From: Bacteroidales bacterium
GTDB taxonomy: Bacteria > Bacteroidota > Bacteroidia > Bacteroidales > VadinHA17
Assembly: GCA_003157055.1 (NCBI GenBank)
Contig: PMIG01000235.1
Coordinates: 13,059 to 24,661, forward strand
Length of the DNA stretch: 11,603 bases
Direction of reading: 5' to 3'
Shown: piece by piece, positions 1 to 7,383 of the stretch
Layout of the letters: the number at the start of each line of letters is the position of its first letter
Numbering within the stretch: position 1 is the stretch's first letter
Notes under the pieces: generated by a model
Told to the model about the DNA's origin: nothing
What the model saw: the letters and a program-made list of their open reading frames with translations, nothing else
The model's database searches: none
Position numbers and translations under genes: made by a program

Positions 1-681
1 GTAATTACCGGGTCATTCGGTTCAGGATTTAATTTTAAAGTTGGAGCAGGCTATGAGTTCACACAGAATTTCATTTTCTCCTTTGATATCCAGTATCTTG
101 GAGGAAGGAAATATGCGACCAACGACATTTACACCTATACTACTGATACTTACAGCCGTTCACAAAAAGATAACTTTGAATCAGCTGCCACAGGGCTGCT
201 TTTTAACCCATCGTTTGTATTTTCTGCAGGGTTTGGCAAGGCAGCGCCATATGGACGCTTCGGTTTAGTTGCCGGCTCTCCTAAGATCACGAAGACAGAG
301 AGTTATTATTATGACCTTGATGGTACCGATACCAGGGATGTGACATGGGTTTATAAAAATGGCCTAGCAGTCGGCTATTCTGCAGGTATCGGCATGAACT
401 GGAAACTTACTGACAATCTCGATATTTATACGGAGGCTGACTTTACTGGTCTTACATATTATGCCAAAGAGGGTGATATGACCAAATACATTACCAATGG
501 AACGGACAACCTGAGTCAGATGTCGGAGGCTCAGAGAAAAATCCTTTACCTTAAGAAATATGATCCACAAACACCTTATGATGATGCCAAGCCACAGCTT
601 GCTGCACGTATAGGATCTCCGTTTTCATCTTTAGCGATTGAAGCAGGGATAAGGTTTACGATCGTGAAAATTAAGGAATAA
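1..681 (+). CDS. Outer-membrane beta-barrel protein, 3' part (5' end outside window)
   Basis: The frame is open from base 1 to a TAA at 679-681, giving 226 visible residues without an N-terminus. An internal ATG at 340 is not the real start, because barrel-like sequence continues upstream of it without a stop. The protein shows amphipathic strands rich in Gly and aromatic residues, for example GFNFKVGAGYEF near residues 9-20 and YGRFGLVAGSP near 84-94, separated by polar loops with Tyr/Asp/Thr runs. It ends in a typical closing strand, AIEAGIRFTIV. This pattern supports an integral outer-membrane barrel of the general Bacteroidota type (OMP_b-brl-like). Its ligand and role cannot be read from the sequence. 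It ends at a hairpin terminator shared with the convergent gene at 750-1220. Confidence 0.8.
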   Translation, partial: VITGSFGSGFNFKVGAGYEFTQNFIFSFDIQYLGGRKYATNDIYTYTTDTYSRSQKDNFESAATGLLFNPSFVFSAGFGKAAPYGRFGLVAGSPKITKTESYYYDLDGTDTRDVTWVYKNGLAVGYSAGIGMNWKLTDNLDIYTEADFTGLTYYAKEGDMTKYITNGTDNLSQMSEAQRKILYLKKYDPQTPYDDAKPQLAARIGSPFSSLAIEAGIRFTIVKIKE

Positions 682-702
682 TATTTTTCGCCTATTGAAA
701 AT

Positions 703-731
703 AAAAAAGAGGCTTTAAAGAGCCTCCTTTT
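703..731. terminator. Bidirectional intrinsic terminator between convergent genes
   Basis: A perfect 6-bp stem GAGGCT (709-714) / AGCCTC (721-726) encloses the loop TTAAAG. It is preceded by an A-run (703-708) and followed by CTTTT, so a T-tract follows the hairpin on either strand. It lies between the ends of two convergent genes (681 and 750), where a shared terminator is expected. Confidence 0.65.
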
Positions 732-749
732 ATTATGATTTAACCGAGG

Positions 750-1220
750 TCAAAAGATATACCTGACTGATAGAGCTCCGCCATCTCCAAAGAAATGGGA
801 ATAGCCAATTAGGTTTAATGCCGGCTTCCAGTCAAGGCCGATATTGACAGGAATTTCTTTAAAGTTATATTCAATTCCTAAAATACCATCGATACCTATA
901 ACAATGTAGCTGGTACCTGAATTTCCCCAATTCGTATTATCGCCATTATAGGAGCCGACATGAGCACCAGCTCCGTAGTACCAGTTTAATCTTTCAACAT
1001 CGAAAGCCTGGTTGTGGATTTCAAATAATCCTGTAAGCTCAAAACCGCTCCATCTTGTTGAAATAAGTCCTTCAAGTGCTGATGTCTGACTGATAAAATG
1101 TTTAATAGTCAAACCATTGTACAAACCACCACGTAAACCAATGCCTGTCTTATAATCCTGGGCATTTACAACAGCAACTAAACATATAGCCAACGATAAT
1201 GTCAGAATAATATTCTTCAT
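750..1220 (-). CDS. Small secreted outer-membrane beta-barrel protein, function unknown
   Basis: This 156-residue protein has a clear signal peptide: MKN, a hydrophobic core and a cut expected after VNAQ near residue 21. The mature part of about 135 residues consists of short amphipathic strands (GIGLRGGLYNGLTIKHF, STRWSGFELTGLFEIH, GIDGILGIEYNF, GALSVRYIF). It ends in an aromatic Phe, as outer-membrane barrels commonly do for BAM recognition. The WYYGAGAHVG segment and the NIGLDWKPALNLIGYSHFFGDGG segment near the C-terminus resemble a group of short barrels frequent in Bacteroidales, which I know only as hypothetical proteins. The ATG at 1220 is preceded by an A/T-rich leader with no Shine-Dalgarno. 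It appears to be monocistronic, with 99 bases to the glycosyltransferase gene upstream on the same strand. Confidence 0.75.
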   Translation of the reverse strand: MKNIILTLSLAICLVAVVNAQDYKTGIGLRGGLYNGLTIKHFISQTSALEGLISTRWSGFELTGLFEIHNQAFDVERLNWYYGAGAHVGSYNGDNTNWGNSGTSYIVIGIDGILGIEYNFKEIPVNIGLDWKPALNLIGYSHFFGDGGALSVRYIF

Positions 1221-1319
1221 GATATTTTATTTTTGAATTTTGCTGTGCTAAAATACAAATTATTTAAAATTTCAAATTTCCCATGCAAAAGATTTAAAAA
1301 ATTGCATATGCCTGATATT

Positions 1320-2192
1320 TCAGACAATTCTGAAATTCTCATAAAAAGTATTTATGCCAAGATATTCTTTCAGGAAAATTTTTGCTTTATATCTTGCAGA
1401 GAGTCTGTTAAAAGACATGTCATGATCGAATGTCCAGTTCTTCCGTTTTATATGATCAGCCATAACCTTTGGGTGCGTGCCGGTAAAAAGGCTCAATGAA
1501 TCAATGGATGAATAATCATATGAATCGCTTTTGTTCAGTTTATTTTTCCAGTCAGTCTCTGAGTAAAATGATGTTGAATTCTTTATTTTATTCATCATCA
1601 TCTCAGGTTCCTTTACCCAGCCATAGTGATAGATATAAGCATCGACTGGTTTTACGTTCAGCTTTAGGTTATCTCCTTTCCGGAATCCCTGGGCGTCTCT
1701 AAACGAGTAAATTGATTTGTCGTTTTTTATAACCCTTATCTCATTCCTGTACCATTTGGGAGAGATCCCCACATAATCATAGGAACCATAAAAATGCTGG
1801 TAATTGAAAAGCAATCCGTCAACCTTGCGATCATCTTTCCATTTTTCCATTGCCGAATAAACCGGATCAAGGTATTTTTCATGCATCACCTCATCACCCT
1901 GAATATAAAAGGCCCAGTCCGAATCATCGGGAACACTTTGAAAAGCCTTATCCGTTTCAACTGCGAACACTTTGCCACCTTTTTTCATTTCCGGTGAATC
2001 GTCCCACGTAGTTTCTATTATATGGATTTTCTGATTATCAATACTTTGAATTATCTCTTCTGTATTGTCATCCGAGTTCCCAACTGCCACGATAAAATCA
2101 TTGCAAAGAGGCAAAATTGATCTTATTGCCTCTGAGACCGGATAATCAAATTTGACAGCGTTGCGGATGAATGTAAAGCCGGTTACTTTCAT
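1320..2192 (-). CDS. Glycosyltransferase family 2 protein
   Basis: The 290-residue cytoplasmic protein is predicted to move a sugar from a nucleotide donor onto an unknown glycan or lipid acceptor. The GT-A fold is suggested by an N-terminal strand followed by VGNSDDNTEEII (residues 37-48), a variant of the DGSxDxT nucleotide-binding loop, and by WAFYIQGDEVMHEKY (93-107), where Gly-Asp-Glu sits where GT2 enzymes have their metal-binding DxD. The C-terminal half carries YHYGWVK (189-195) and a GTHPKVM segment near 238-244. No membrane segment is visible. I chose the ATG at 2192 because MKVTGFTFIRN begins the first beta-strand; an in-frame TTG at 2198 would add only two residues. No other glycan biosynthesis genes flank it, so the product is not predictable. 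Confidence 0.85.
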   Translation of the reverse strand: MKVTGFTFIRNAVKFDYPVSEAIRSILPLCNDFIVAVGNSDDNTEEIIQSIDNQKIHIIETTWDDSPEMKKGGKVFAVETDKAFQSVPDDSDWAFYIQGDEVMHEKYLDPVYSAMEKWKDDRKVDGLLFNYQHFYGSYDYVGISPKWYRNEIRVIKNDKSIYSFRDAQGFRKGDNLKLNVKPVDAYIYHYGWVKEPEMMMNKIKNSTSFYSETDWKNKLNKSDSYDYSSIDSLSLFTGTHPKVMADHIKRKNWTFDHDMSFNRLSARYKAKIFLKEYLGINTFYENFRIV

Positions 2193-2199
2193 GAACAAT

Positions 2200-2228
2200 C
2201 AAATTTATCTTATTTACCTATTATACAA
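2200..2228 (-). promoter_or_regulatory. Candidate Bacteroidota promoter for the glycosyltransferase gene
   Basis: On the minus strand TAAATTTG (2207 to 2200) matches the -7 consensus TAnnTTTG exactly. TTTTG ending at 2226 lies 18 bases upstream and resembles the -33 element. The -7 box ends seven bases before the ATG at 2192, so the transcript would be leaderless or nearly so. Confidence 0.4.
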
Positions 2229-2296
2229 AATAAACCAAATGATTTGATAAAAATTCATAATTTTATTAAAGTGTATTCGATGATCCCTTTAAACAT

Positions 2297-2950
2297 ATGA
2301 AAACAAAGGTATTAACAGCTATATACATCCTTATAGGAATTATATATACATTTCTTGATTTGCATTTATCATCAATACCTGGTCTTGTTATAAAAGGTTT
2401 GATAATTCCTTTATTAATTATTATTTACCTGTTGAATGCACATCAGAATCTTAGAATTACAATTCTTTCAGCGCTTCTCTTCTCATGGGCAGGCGATGTA
2501 ATTCTCTGCTTCACATTTATTCCGGGGCTTGCATGCTTTCTACTTGCCCACGTAATGTATGCAATTGCATTCTTTAAGACAAGCGGGAAAAGTGAATTCA
2601 TCACGAAACGGATATATCTTCTGTTTCCGGCAATTCTTTATGGCACAGGGCTTTTATGCCTGTTGTACAATAACCTTGATGGGATGAGGCTTCCCGTGAT
2701 AACTTATACGATAGTTATTCTTACAATGCTTGTTGCAGCAATCAACAGGTATATGAAAGTCAGTCGGTTAAGCTTTATACTGGTTCTTGCCGGAGCCATC
2801 CTTTTTGTAATATCAGACTCATTGATAGCATTGAACAAATTCGGATTTCCATTTGCATTTTCAGGCGTAGCGATCATGACCACCTATATTGTTGCCCAGT
2901 ACCTGATCGTTGCCGGGGTCCTGAAACAATCGCATGCAGAATTTGTTTAG
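2297..2950 (+). CDS. YhhN family membrane protein (lysoplasmalogenase-like)
   Basis: The 217-residue protein is almost entirely hydrophobic, with about seven or eight membrane segments. YhhN/TMEM86 signatures are present in order: KGLIIPLLII (33-42), LFSWAGDVIL (61-70) with the conserved Gly-Asp, FLLAHVMY (81-88) with the conserved His, FVISDSLIALNKF (170-182) with a conserved Asp, and YIVAQYLIVAG (197-207). Characterised members hydrolyse the vinyl-ether bond of lysoplasmalogen, or of alkenyl glycerol-type lipids, in the inner membrane. Plasmalogens are found mainly in anaerobes, so the activity would be useful in an anaerobic or gut-type host, but the substrate here is inferred. The length is near the family's usual 200-230 residues. 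The gene ends 13 bases from the convergent LysE-type gene. Confidence 0.85.
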   Translation: MKTKVLTAIYILIGIIYTFLDLHLSSIPGLVIKGLIIPLLIIIYLLNAHQNLRITILSALLFSWAGDVILCFTFIPGLACFLLAHVMYAIAFFKTSGKSEFITKRIYLLFPAILYGTGLLCLLYNNLDGMRLPVITYTIVILTMLVAAINRYMKVSRLSFILVLAGAILFVISDSLIALNKFGFPFAFSGVAIMTTYIVAQYLIVAGVLKQSHAEFV

Positions 2951-2963
2951 CAAACTCCTGGAA

Positions 2964-3800
2964 TCAAAGCAGCATCTTAATAGCAGTATAGGCAAAGTAT
3001 AGCGCAAAAAAACAAAGAAATACTCCCATAGCTCTTACGAGCCAGTTAATAATATTGATATTGATCTTCAATCTGAATCTCACGAGTGTCACTGTAAGCA
3101 AAAAGAACCACATTATACTTCCGACAGCAAGAAAAACAGCATAAAAGAGGCTGGTCAGAAAATGATTATCTGGTATAACCTTAACATGTCTGGAAACCCG
3201 ATTCTCCTTCTTAAGCATTTTCAAAGTGTCAAACTGCAGATAGGATGGGATTTTGGGTCTTTCAGTAATACCACCTTCAATTTTTTCTATCTGATCAAGG
3301 CTCTGGTCCACTACTGTACTGAGCCCTCCTGTATTAAATCCGAGCGATGCTGCAAAAGATAAAGCAATGAATGAGGATATTAGCCAGCCGAAGAAGAGGG
3401 TCGGATTCAGGAAATTGAGCATAAATCCGGTATAAATAGCCCCTTTGTGTTTATTATCCTGTTTGTCGGCAAGCTTTTGTTCCTCATCAATGTGATCAAG
3501 GTCAAATTTTGTGCGGACGATCCTGAAACCAACATAAAAGACAAGTATTGCTCCGATACCCAGTATATATGGAATAATACTCTTATAAGCCGAAAAAAGA
3601 TTTGTTATTCCATAAACGGCAATCAGAACATAAATAAAATCAGCTATTGCGGCACCTACTGTAAGAAGATTGCAATACTTAAGTCTTCCTTTAAGTGCAT
3701 TCGAAGTTATCAGGATGCTTATTGGTCCCGCAATCGGCATTGAGAATAAGAAACCGGCCAACAGCCCAATTATCGATATGGTTACAAGATGTCCTGTCAA
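2964..3800 (-). CDS. LysE/RhtB family translocator with enlarged central loop
   Basis: This 278-residue inner-membrane protein is a predicted exporter of amino acids or related small metabolites. The N-terminal helix contains the family pattern GLLAGFLFSMPIAGPISIL (12-30), followed by a helix from about 46 to 66 and another at 77-95. GFMLNFLNPTLF (125-136) is the family's NxxNP segment. Two or more helices follow at 213-240 and 248-276. A hydrophilic stretch of about 60 residues (152-211) makes it longer than the usual 200-210-residue LysE protein. The start is a TTG at 3800: the first in-frame ATG lies inside TM1 at residue 21, and a stop codon occurs six codons upstream of the TTG, so a non-ATG start is the best choice. 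The substrate is unknown. Confidence 0.85.
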   Translation of the reverse strand: MTGHLVTISIIGLLAGFLFSMPIAGPISILITSNALKGRLKYCNLLTVGAAIADFIYVLIAVYGITNLFSAYKSIIPYILGIGAILVFYVGFRIVRTKFDLDHIDEEQKLADKQDNKHKGAIYTGFMLNFLNPTLFFGWLISSFIALSFAASLGFNTGGLSTVVDQSLDQIEKIEGGITERPKIPSYLQFDTLKMLKKENRVSRHVKVIPDNHFLTSLFYAVFLAVGSIMWFFLLTVTLVRFRLKININIINWLVRAMGVFLCFFALYFAYTAIKMLL

Positions 3801-3885
3801 TACTATATTAAGAGTTTAATAATTTATACTCTCTATACTTAATGAAATCAGAATCAAAAATAATAAAAACCTATGAAAATAAAAT

Positions 3886-4716
3886 TTACTGCTTCACAAG
3901 TTCCACCCGGCGGTTCAGAGCCTTTCCCTCCTCTGTATCGTTAGTGGCAACGGGTGATGTTGGTCCATCGCCACAGGCTTTGAGGCTTGCAGCGTTTACA
4001 GATTGCTTGGATACAAGTGCATTGACAACAGCAGCAGCCCTGTCCATCGATAGTTTCATATTTGCATCGAATGCTCCTGTATTATCGGTATGTCCTACGA
4101 CGTAGAGCTTAAGACCTGGATTTGTCTTCAGTAATTTGGCTATCTCCAGCATGGTTGGCTGAGATTCCGGCTTCAAAGTTGCTTTACCGGTATCAAAATA
4201 GATACCATAAACTGCCACCTTACCTGTCTCATTTATACTGCTGGCCATACTGCTTGCATCAGCAACAACATCCTGCTTCATTGCCTCTTTTTCTATAACG
4301 TGTATATTATATGAGCCATTATAGCTGGCATAAATGGCTGCCCACGCTTCAACCCCGTTTTTAACTACTTTAAAAACAGCATTCGGTCCTGCATCATCCC
4401 ATTCATAGACAACCTGCCCACCAATTTTTTTCGCTGCATTAGTATAATTACGAACAGTTTGCAAGGGGCTTGGGGCCTGAACGTTCTCATTAAGATCATA
4501 CATAATAAAAAGAGAATGGCCCTCAACTATCTGAGTTTTATTGTCACTGATCTTGAATTCAAATTTGTCGAACTGCAAATCTTCACACCTGTAAATATGA
4601 TAGCCTGGCATCCTGGTAAATAGAGCCGGATCTTTGCAGCCTGCACCATCTTCCTGTGCGATAACCGGGGCAAAACCTGCCATTAATACAAAAATTGAGC
4701 AAATAAGCTTTTTCAT
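3886..4716 (-). CDS. OmpA family envelope protein with N-terminal DUF4892-like domain
   Basis: The 276-residue protein has a signal peptide (MKK, hydrophobic core, cut after VIAQ at about 21). Residues 27-148 form a domain with CKDPALFTRMPGYHI, SPLQTVRNY and a VIEKEAMKQ end. It resembles the DUF4892-like module that precedes OmpA domains in some envelope proteins; I assign this from memory of the pattern. Residues 165-276 are an OmpA-like peptidoglycan-binding domain: GIYFDTGKATLKPES, VVGHTDNTG with D211, LSMDRAAAVV with R226 fifteen residues later (the Asp/Arg pair that grips diaminopimelate), and LNRRVELV at the end. It should sit in the periplasm bound to the cell wall. A/T-rich sequence precedes the ATG. 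Upstream is a perfect palindrome at 4766-4784. It lies 85 bases upstream of the LysE-type gene on the same strand. Confidence 0.88.
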   Translation of the reverse strand: MKKLICSIFVLMAGFAPVIAQEDGAGCKDPALFTRMPGYHIYRCEDLQFDKFEFKISDNKTQIVEGHSLFIMYDLNENVQAPSPLQTVRNYTNAAKKIGGQVVYEWDDAGPNAVFKVVKNGVEAWAAIYASYNGSYNIHVIEKEAMKQDVVADASSMASSINETGKVAVYGIYFDTGKATLKPESQPTMLEIAKLLKTNPGLKLYVVGHTDNTGAFDANMKLSMDRAAAVVNALVSKQSVNAASLKACGDGPTSPVATNDTEEGKALNRRVELVKQ

Positions 4717-4765
4717 AATTGTGGTTTTTTTGGATTAAAAGATTTTTTAATGCTGATAATCTTTT

Positions 4766-4784
4766 TACAGATAATTTATCTGTA
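4766..4784. repeat. Perfect 9+1+9 palindrome, candidate operator
   Basis: TACAGATAATTTATCTGTA consists of TACAGATAA and its exact reverse complement around a single T. It lies 50 bases upstream of the ATG of the OmpA-type gene (minus strand), where a dimeric regulator could act. No T-tract follows it on either strand, so it is not an intrinsic terminator. The regulator is unknown. Confidence 0.45.
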
Positions 4785-4981
4785 TAAAATTAATATAAAT
4801 AAATGAATGGGGACAAGCCGGATAGAATTTATGAAACTTCCTATAAACATATCCGGAGAATGAAGCATAATAATTGAAACATGGTCTGCAACAGAGAATA
4901 GAATTAATTAATCCAATATGTCGTTTAAAATTTTTAACTGGATTCTTACCGGTACCTGATATGGCTTCCATTTAAATAGAC

Positions 4982-4989
4982 TAATTTTA
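4982..4989 (+). promoter_or_regulatory. Weak -7-like element upstream of the YncE-like gene
   Basis: TAATTTTA matches the Bacteroidota -7 element TAnnTTTG except at the last base. It lies 26 bases before the ATG at 5016, which would give a leader of about 20 bases. I see no convincing TTG at the expected -33 position, so this is a weak call. Confidence 0.25.
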
Positions 4990-5015
4990 CATTTCATAAA
5001 ATAAGAACTATAAAA

Positions 5016-6053
5016 ATGAAAAAGATTTATGTGTTTATTGCCTGCTCAATCCTGATATCAGGCAGCATTGCTTTGAAGGCTCAGACAGGATCTTCATTGT
5101 ACAGAATAGCTAACAAGTTCCATGTTGACGGAGATGGCGGCTGGGACTATCTGAATGCAGATGAGTCAACTGGCAGGATCTTTATTTCACATAATACTGT
5201 CGTCAATGTAATCGATGAAAAGGACGGGAAGCTGATAGGTACCATTCCTGATACCAAAGGCGTTCATGGCATTGCTATTGCAACTGATCTGAATAAAGCA
5301 TTTATAAGCAATGGCAGAGACTCTTCGGTAACAATTATCGATCTCACCTCACTTGCCTTCATAACTAAAGTGACTGTGACAGGCCAGAATCCTGATGCAA
5401 TAATATATGATCCATTCAGTCATAATGTATTTGCTTATAATGGAAGGACAGCAAATGCAACTGTGATTGACGCCTCGGCAAACAAAGTTATTGCGACAAT
5501 CAAGCTTGATGGAAAGCCTGAAAACTCTGTAACGGACGGGAAAGGCAAAGTATATGTAAATATTGAAGACAAGAGCGAGATTTCTCTTATAAATTCAAAA
5601 ACCAATCAAGTCGAACAAACATGGAGCATTGCTCCCGGTGAAGAAGCCAGCGGGCTCGCTCTTGATAATGAAACCCACAGGCTTTTCGCTGTTTGCAGCA
5701 ACAAGCTTATGATTGTCATGGATGCCTTGTCAGGCAAGGTTATAACTTCGCTTCCAATCGGTAACGGACCAGATGGTGCTGCTTTCGATCCTGTACTAAA
5801 ACGCGCTTACAGCTCAAATGGAGAAGGGACTTTGACTATAGTCCAGGAGGTTAGTCCTGATGAGTTCAAAGTACTCGAAAACTTTCCTACCCAGCCAGGA
5901 GCCAGGACAATAATTGTAGATAAAAAAACACATCACATATTCCTGTCAACTGCAGAATATGAAATTGCAACTCCGTCTGCAGGAAATACAAACCGCAGGC
6001 CTGCAATAAAACCCGGAACATTTACAGTTCTCGACGTGGCTCCTGTAAAATAA
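5016..6053 (+). CDS. Secreted YncE/YVTN-family beta-propeller protein
   Basis: The 345-residue protein begins with a signal peptide ([13 protein letters not shown], hydrophobic, cut after LKAQ near 23). The mature part contains about seven repeats of 40-45 residues with the YVTN/YncE pattern: a strand of the form vfvsn, then VTIID, then a lysine-valine turn. Examples are [24 protein letters not shown] (54-77), [19 protein letters not shown] (94-112), [26 protein letters not shown] (137-162) and [28 protein letters not shown] (222-249). Such propellers fold as seven-bladed discs in the periplasm or on the cell surface, often as binding scaffolds. No catalytic motif or haem site is visible and the ligand is unknown. 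Only 19 bases separate it from cbpA, so the two may be co-transcribed, although one protein is exported and the other cytoplasmic. Confidence 0.85.
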   Translation: MKKIYVFIACSILISGSIALKAQTGSSLYRIANKFHVDGDGGWDYLNADESTGRIFISHNTVVNVIDEKDGKLIGTIPDTKGVHGIAIATDLNKAFISNGRDSSVTIIDLTSLAFITKVTVTGQNPDAIIYDPFSHNVFAYNGRTANATVIDASANKVIATIKLDGKPENSVTDGKGKVYVNIEDKSEISLINSKTNQVEQTWSIAPGEEASGLALDNETHRLFAVCSNKLMIVMDALSGKVITSLPIGNGPDGAAFDPVLKRAYSSNGEGTLTIVQEVSPDEFKVLENFPTQPGARTIIVDKKTHHIFLSTAEYEIATPSAGNTNRRPAIKPGTFTVLDVAPVK

Positions 6054-6072
6054 AATACAAGCTATTTTTGAA

Positions 6073-6963
6073 ATGTACATTGATTATTATAAAACCTTAG
6101 GCGTCGACAAAAATGCGACTCAGAAGGATATTAAAAGCGCATATCGGAAGATGGCAAGAAAATACCATCCCGATCTGAATCCGAATAATAAGGATGCGAA
6201 AAAGAACTTCCAGCAGATAAATGAAGCCAATGAGGTTCTAAGCGATCCTGAAAAAAGAAAAAAATATGATCAATACGGTGAAGATTGGAAACATGCCGAC
6301 GAATTTAAAAATGCAGGCCAGTATCAGGAACAATCGTCGGAATCCCAAAGACAAAGATATCAGGGTGCCCGGGATGAGGGAGAATTTTCTGATTTCTTTG
6401 AATCGATGTTTGGAGGGTTTGGAAGTACCGGCAGAGGCAGACAGGTAAAATACAGAGGAGAAGATTACAATGCAGAGCTTCAACTTGAACTGATTGATGC
6501 CTATGAGGCCCATCAGCAGACTCTGACGGTAAACGGTAGAAAAATAAGGATTACCATTCCTGCCGGAATTGAAAACGGACAAACAATTAAAATACCGGGA
6601 CATGGAGGGCAGGGCGTAAATGGTGGGCCAAGTGGTGATCTTTATATCACTTTTCAGATTGCCAATAACTCTGAATTCAAACGATCAGGCAATGATCTGT
6701 ATACAAAGGCCAATCTGAGTTTGTACACTGCAGTACTGGGCGGCGAGATCACAGTTGATACGCTGAACGGCAAAGTAAAACTGAAAGTGAAACCTGAAAC
6801 ACAAACCGGAAGCGTAATAAAATTAAAAGGAAAAGGATTCCCTGTTTATAAAAGCAAAGGACAATTTGGAGATCTATACGTGACATATACGGTTAAAATT
6901 CCCACTGACCTGACTGAGAAACAAAAAGAATTATTTATTGAATTATCAAGATCCCAATCTTAA
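6073..6963 (+). CDS. cbpA: CbpA-type DnaJ (Hsp40) co-chaperone
   Basis: The 296-residue cytoplasmic protein stimulates the ATPase of DnaK and delivers unfolded clients. The J domain occupies 1-67, with [12 protein letters not shown] at its start, the essential HPD at 32-34 and the [19 protein letters not shown] end. A linker and short Gly/Phe-rich stretch (112-122, [10 protein letters not shown]) follow. Two C-terminal beta domains span about 125-205 and 206-290, including [22 protein letters not shown] and [12 protein letters not shown]. There is no CxxCxGxG zinc-finger domain, so it is a class II J protein of the CbpA/DjlA-like type rather than DnaJ proper. Escherichia coli CbpA is about 306 residues and also binds curved DNA. 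The next gene is its modulator cbpM, 11 bases downstream, which strengthens the assignment. Confidence 0.92.
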   Translation: MYIDYYKTLGVDKNATQKDIKSAYRKMARKYHPDLNPNNKDAKKNFQQINEANEVLSDPEKRKKYDQYGEDWKHADEFKNAGQYQEQSSESQRQRYQGARDEGEFSDFFESMFGGFGSTGRGRQVKYRGEDYNAELQLELIDAYEAHQQTLTVNGRKIRITIPAGIENGQTIKIPGHGGQGVNGGPSGDLYITFQIANNSEFKRSGNDLYTKANLSLYTAVLGGEITVDTLNGKVKLKVKPETQTGSVIKLKGKGFPVYKSKGQFGDLYVTYTVKIPTDLTEKQKELFIELSRSQS

Positions 6964-6974
6964 AAATCAACCCG

Positions 6975-7271
6975 ATGAATAAGGTAAATTTGATACCTGC
7001 AAATGAATTTTGTGCCAGTCATAACATTGAGATTTCCTTTATCGAATCTCTTCAGGAGACAGGCTTGATAGAAATTACTACTATAAAAGAAACAGATTAC
7101 ATCCAGGAAAGCCAGCTTTATGCCCTGGAGAAAATTGTACGTCTATATTATGAGCTTGATATCAACCTTGAAGGCATTGATACTGTTATCCATTTGTTAC
7201 AACGGATGAATGATATGCAGGACGAAATTACTCTTCTCAAAAACAGACTTCGCTTATATGAGTCATTTTAG
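6975..7271 (+). CDS. cbpM: Chaperone modulator CbpM, MerR-like HTH
   Basis: This 98-residue protein is predicted to bind the J domain of CbpA and inhibit it. The N-terminal part (8-60) follows the MerR-like helix-turn-helix pattern, including FIESLQETGLIEI (22-34) and QLYALEKIVRLYYELDINLEGID (47-69), the usual CbpM signature. A short coiled coil rich in Leu and Met (72-95) ends the protein. The length equals that of known CbpM proteins (about 100 residues). It starts 11 bases after the cbpA stop and forms the standard cbpA-cbpM operon. No Shine-Dalgarno precedes the ATG. Confidence 0.9.
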   Translation: MNKVNLIPANEFCASHNIEISFIESLQETGLIEITTIKETDYIQESQLYALEKIVRLYYELDINLEGIDTVIHLLQRMNDMQDEITLLKNRLRLYESF

Positions 7272-7291
7272 TCTTTGATGAAAAATAATAA

Positions 7292-7310
7292 TCAGCAGGA
7301 TTTTTGCTGA
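7292..7310. terminator. Possible weak terminator hairpin after cbpM
   Basis: TCAGCA (7292-7297) and TGCTGA (7305-7310) form a perfect 6-bp stem with a 7-base loop, 21 bases after the cbpM stop and between convergent genes. No T-tract follows on the plus strand, so intrinsic termination is doubtful. The position is the main support. Confidence 0.25.
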
Positions 7311-7383
7311 ATATTACTTCGATTATTGCTGCCATTAATTAACAACACTAATCGCATAGGTTATTCTTCATCCAACCAGGTTA

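Larger units (their letters stand above)
4717..5015. other. Divergent intergenic region between OmpA-type and YncE-like genes
   Basis: These 299 bases separate two divergent secreted-protein genes and must hold promoters for both. I see the 19-base palindrome at 4766-4784, a weak -7-like box at 4982-4989 for the plus-strand gene, and a loose 7-bp inverted repeat CCGGATA (4818-4824) / TATCCGG (4850-4856) with a 25-base spacer. A 68-codon minus-strand frame at 4765-4971 has no signal peptide, recognisable domain or plausible composition, so I do not call it a gene. Confidence 0.5.

Noticed and set aside
3811..3832. Imperfect hairpin AGAGT...ACTCT just upstream of the LysE-type start
   Set aside because: Only a 5-bp perfect stem extended by A-T pairs after a mismatch. 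It is too AT-rich to be stable and has no terminator or riboswitch features.
4818..4856. Inverted repeat CCGGATA / TATCCGG
   Set aside because: Seven bases with a 25-base spacer is weak and could be chance. There is no T-tract and no nearby start that it would control.
4765..4971. A 68-codon minus-strand frame in the region between the OmpA-type and YncE-like genes
   Set aside because: It has no domain, signal peptide or conserved pattern. It overlaps the palindrome and the expected promoters, and its Phe/Tyr/Asn-rich composition is what non-coding AT-rich DNA gives.
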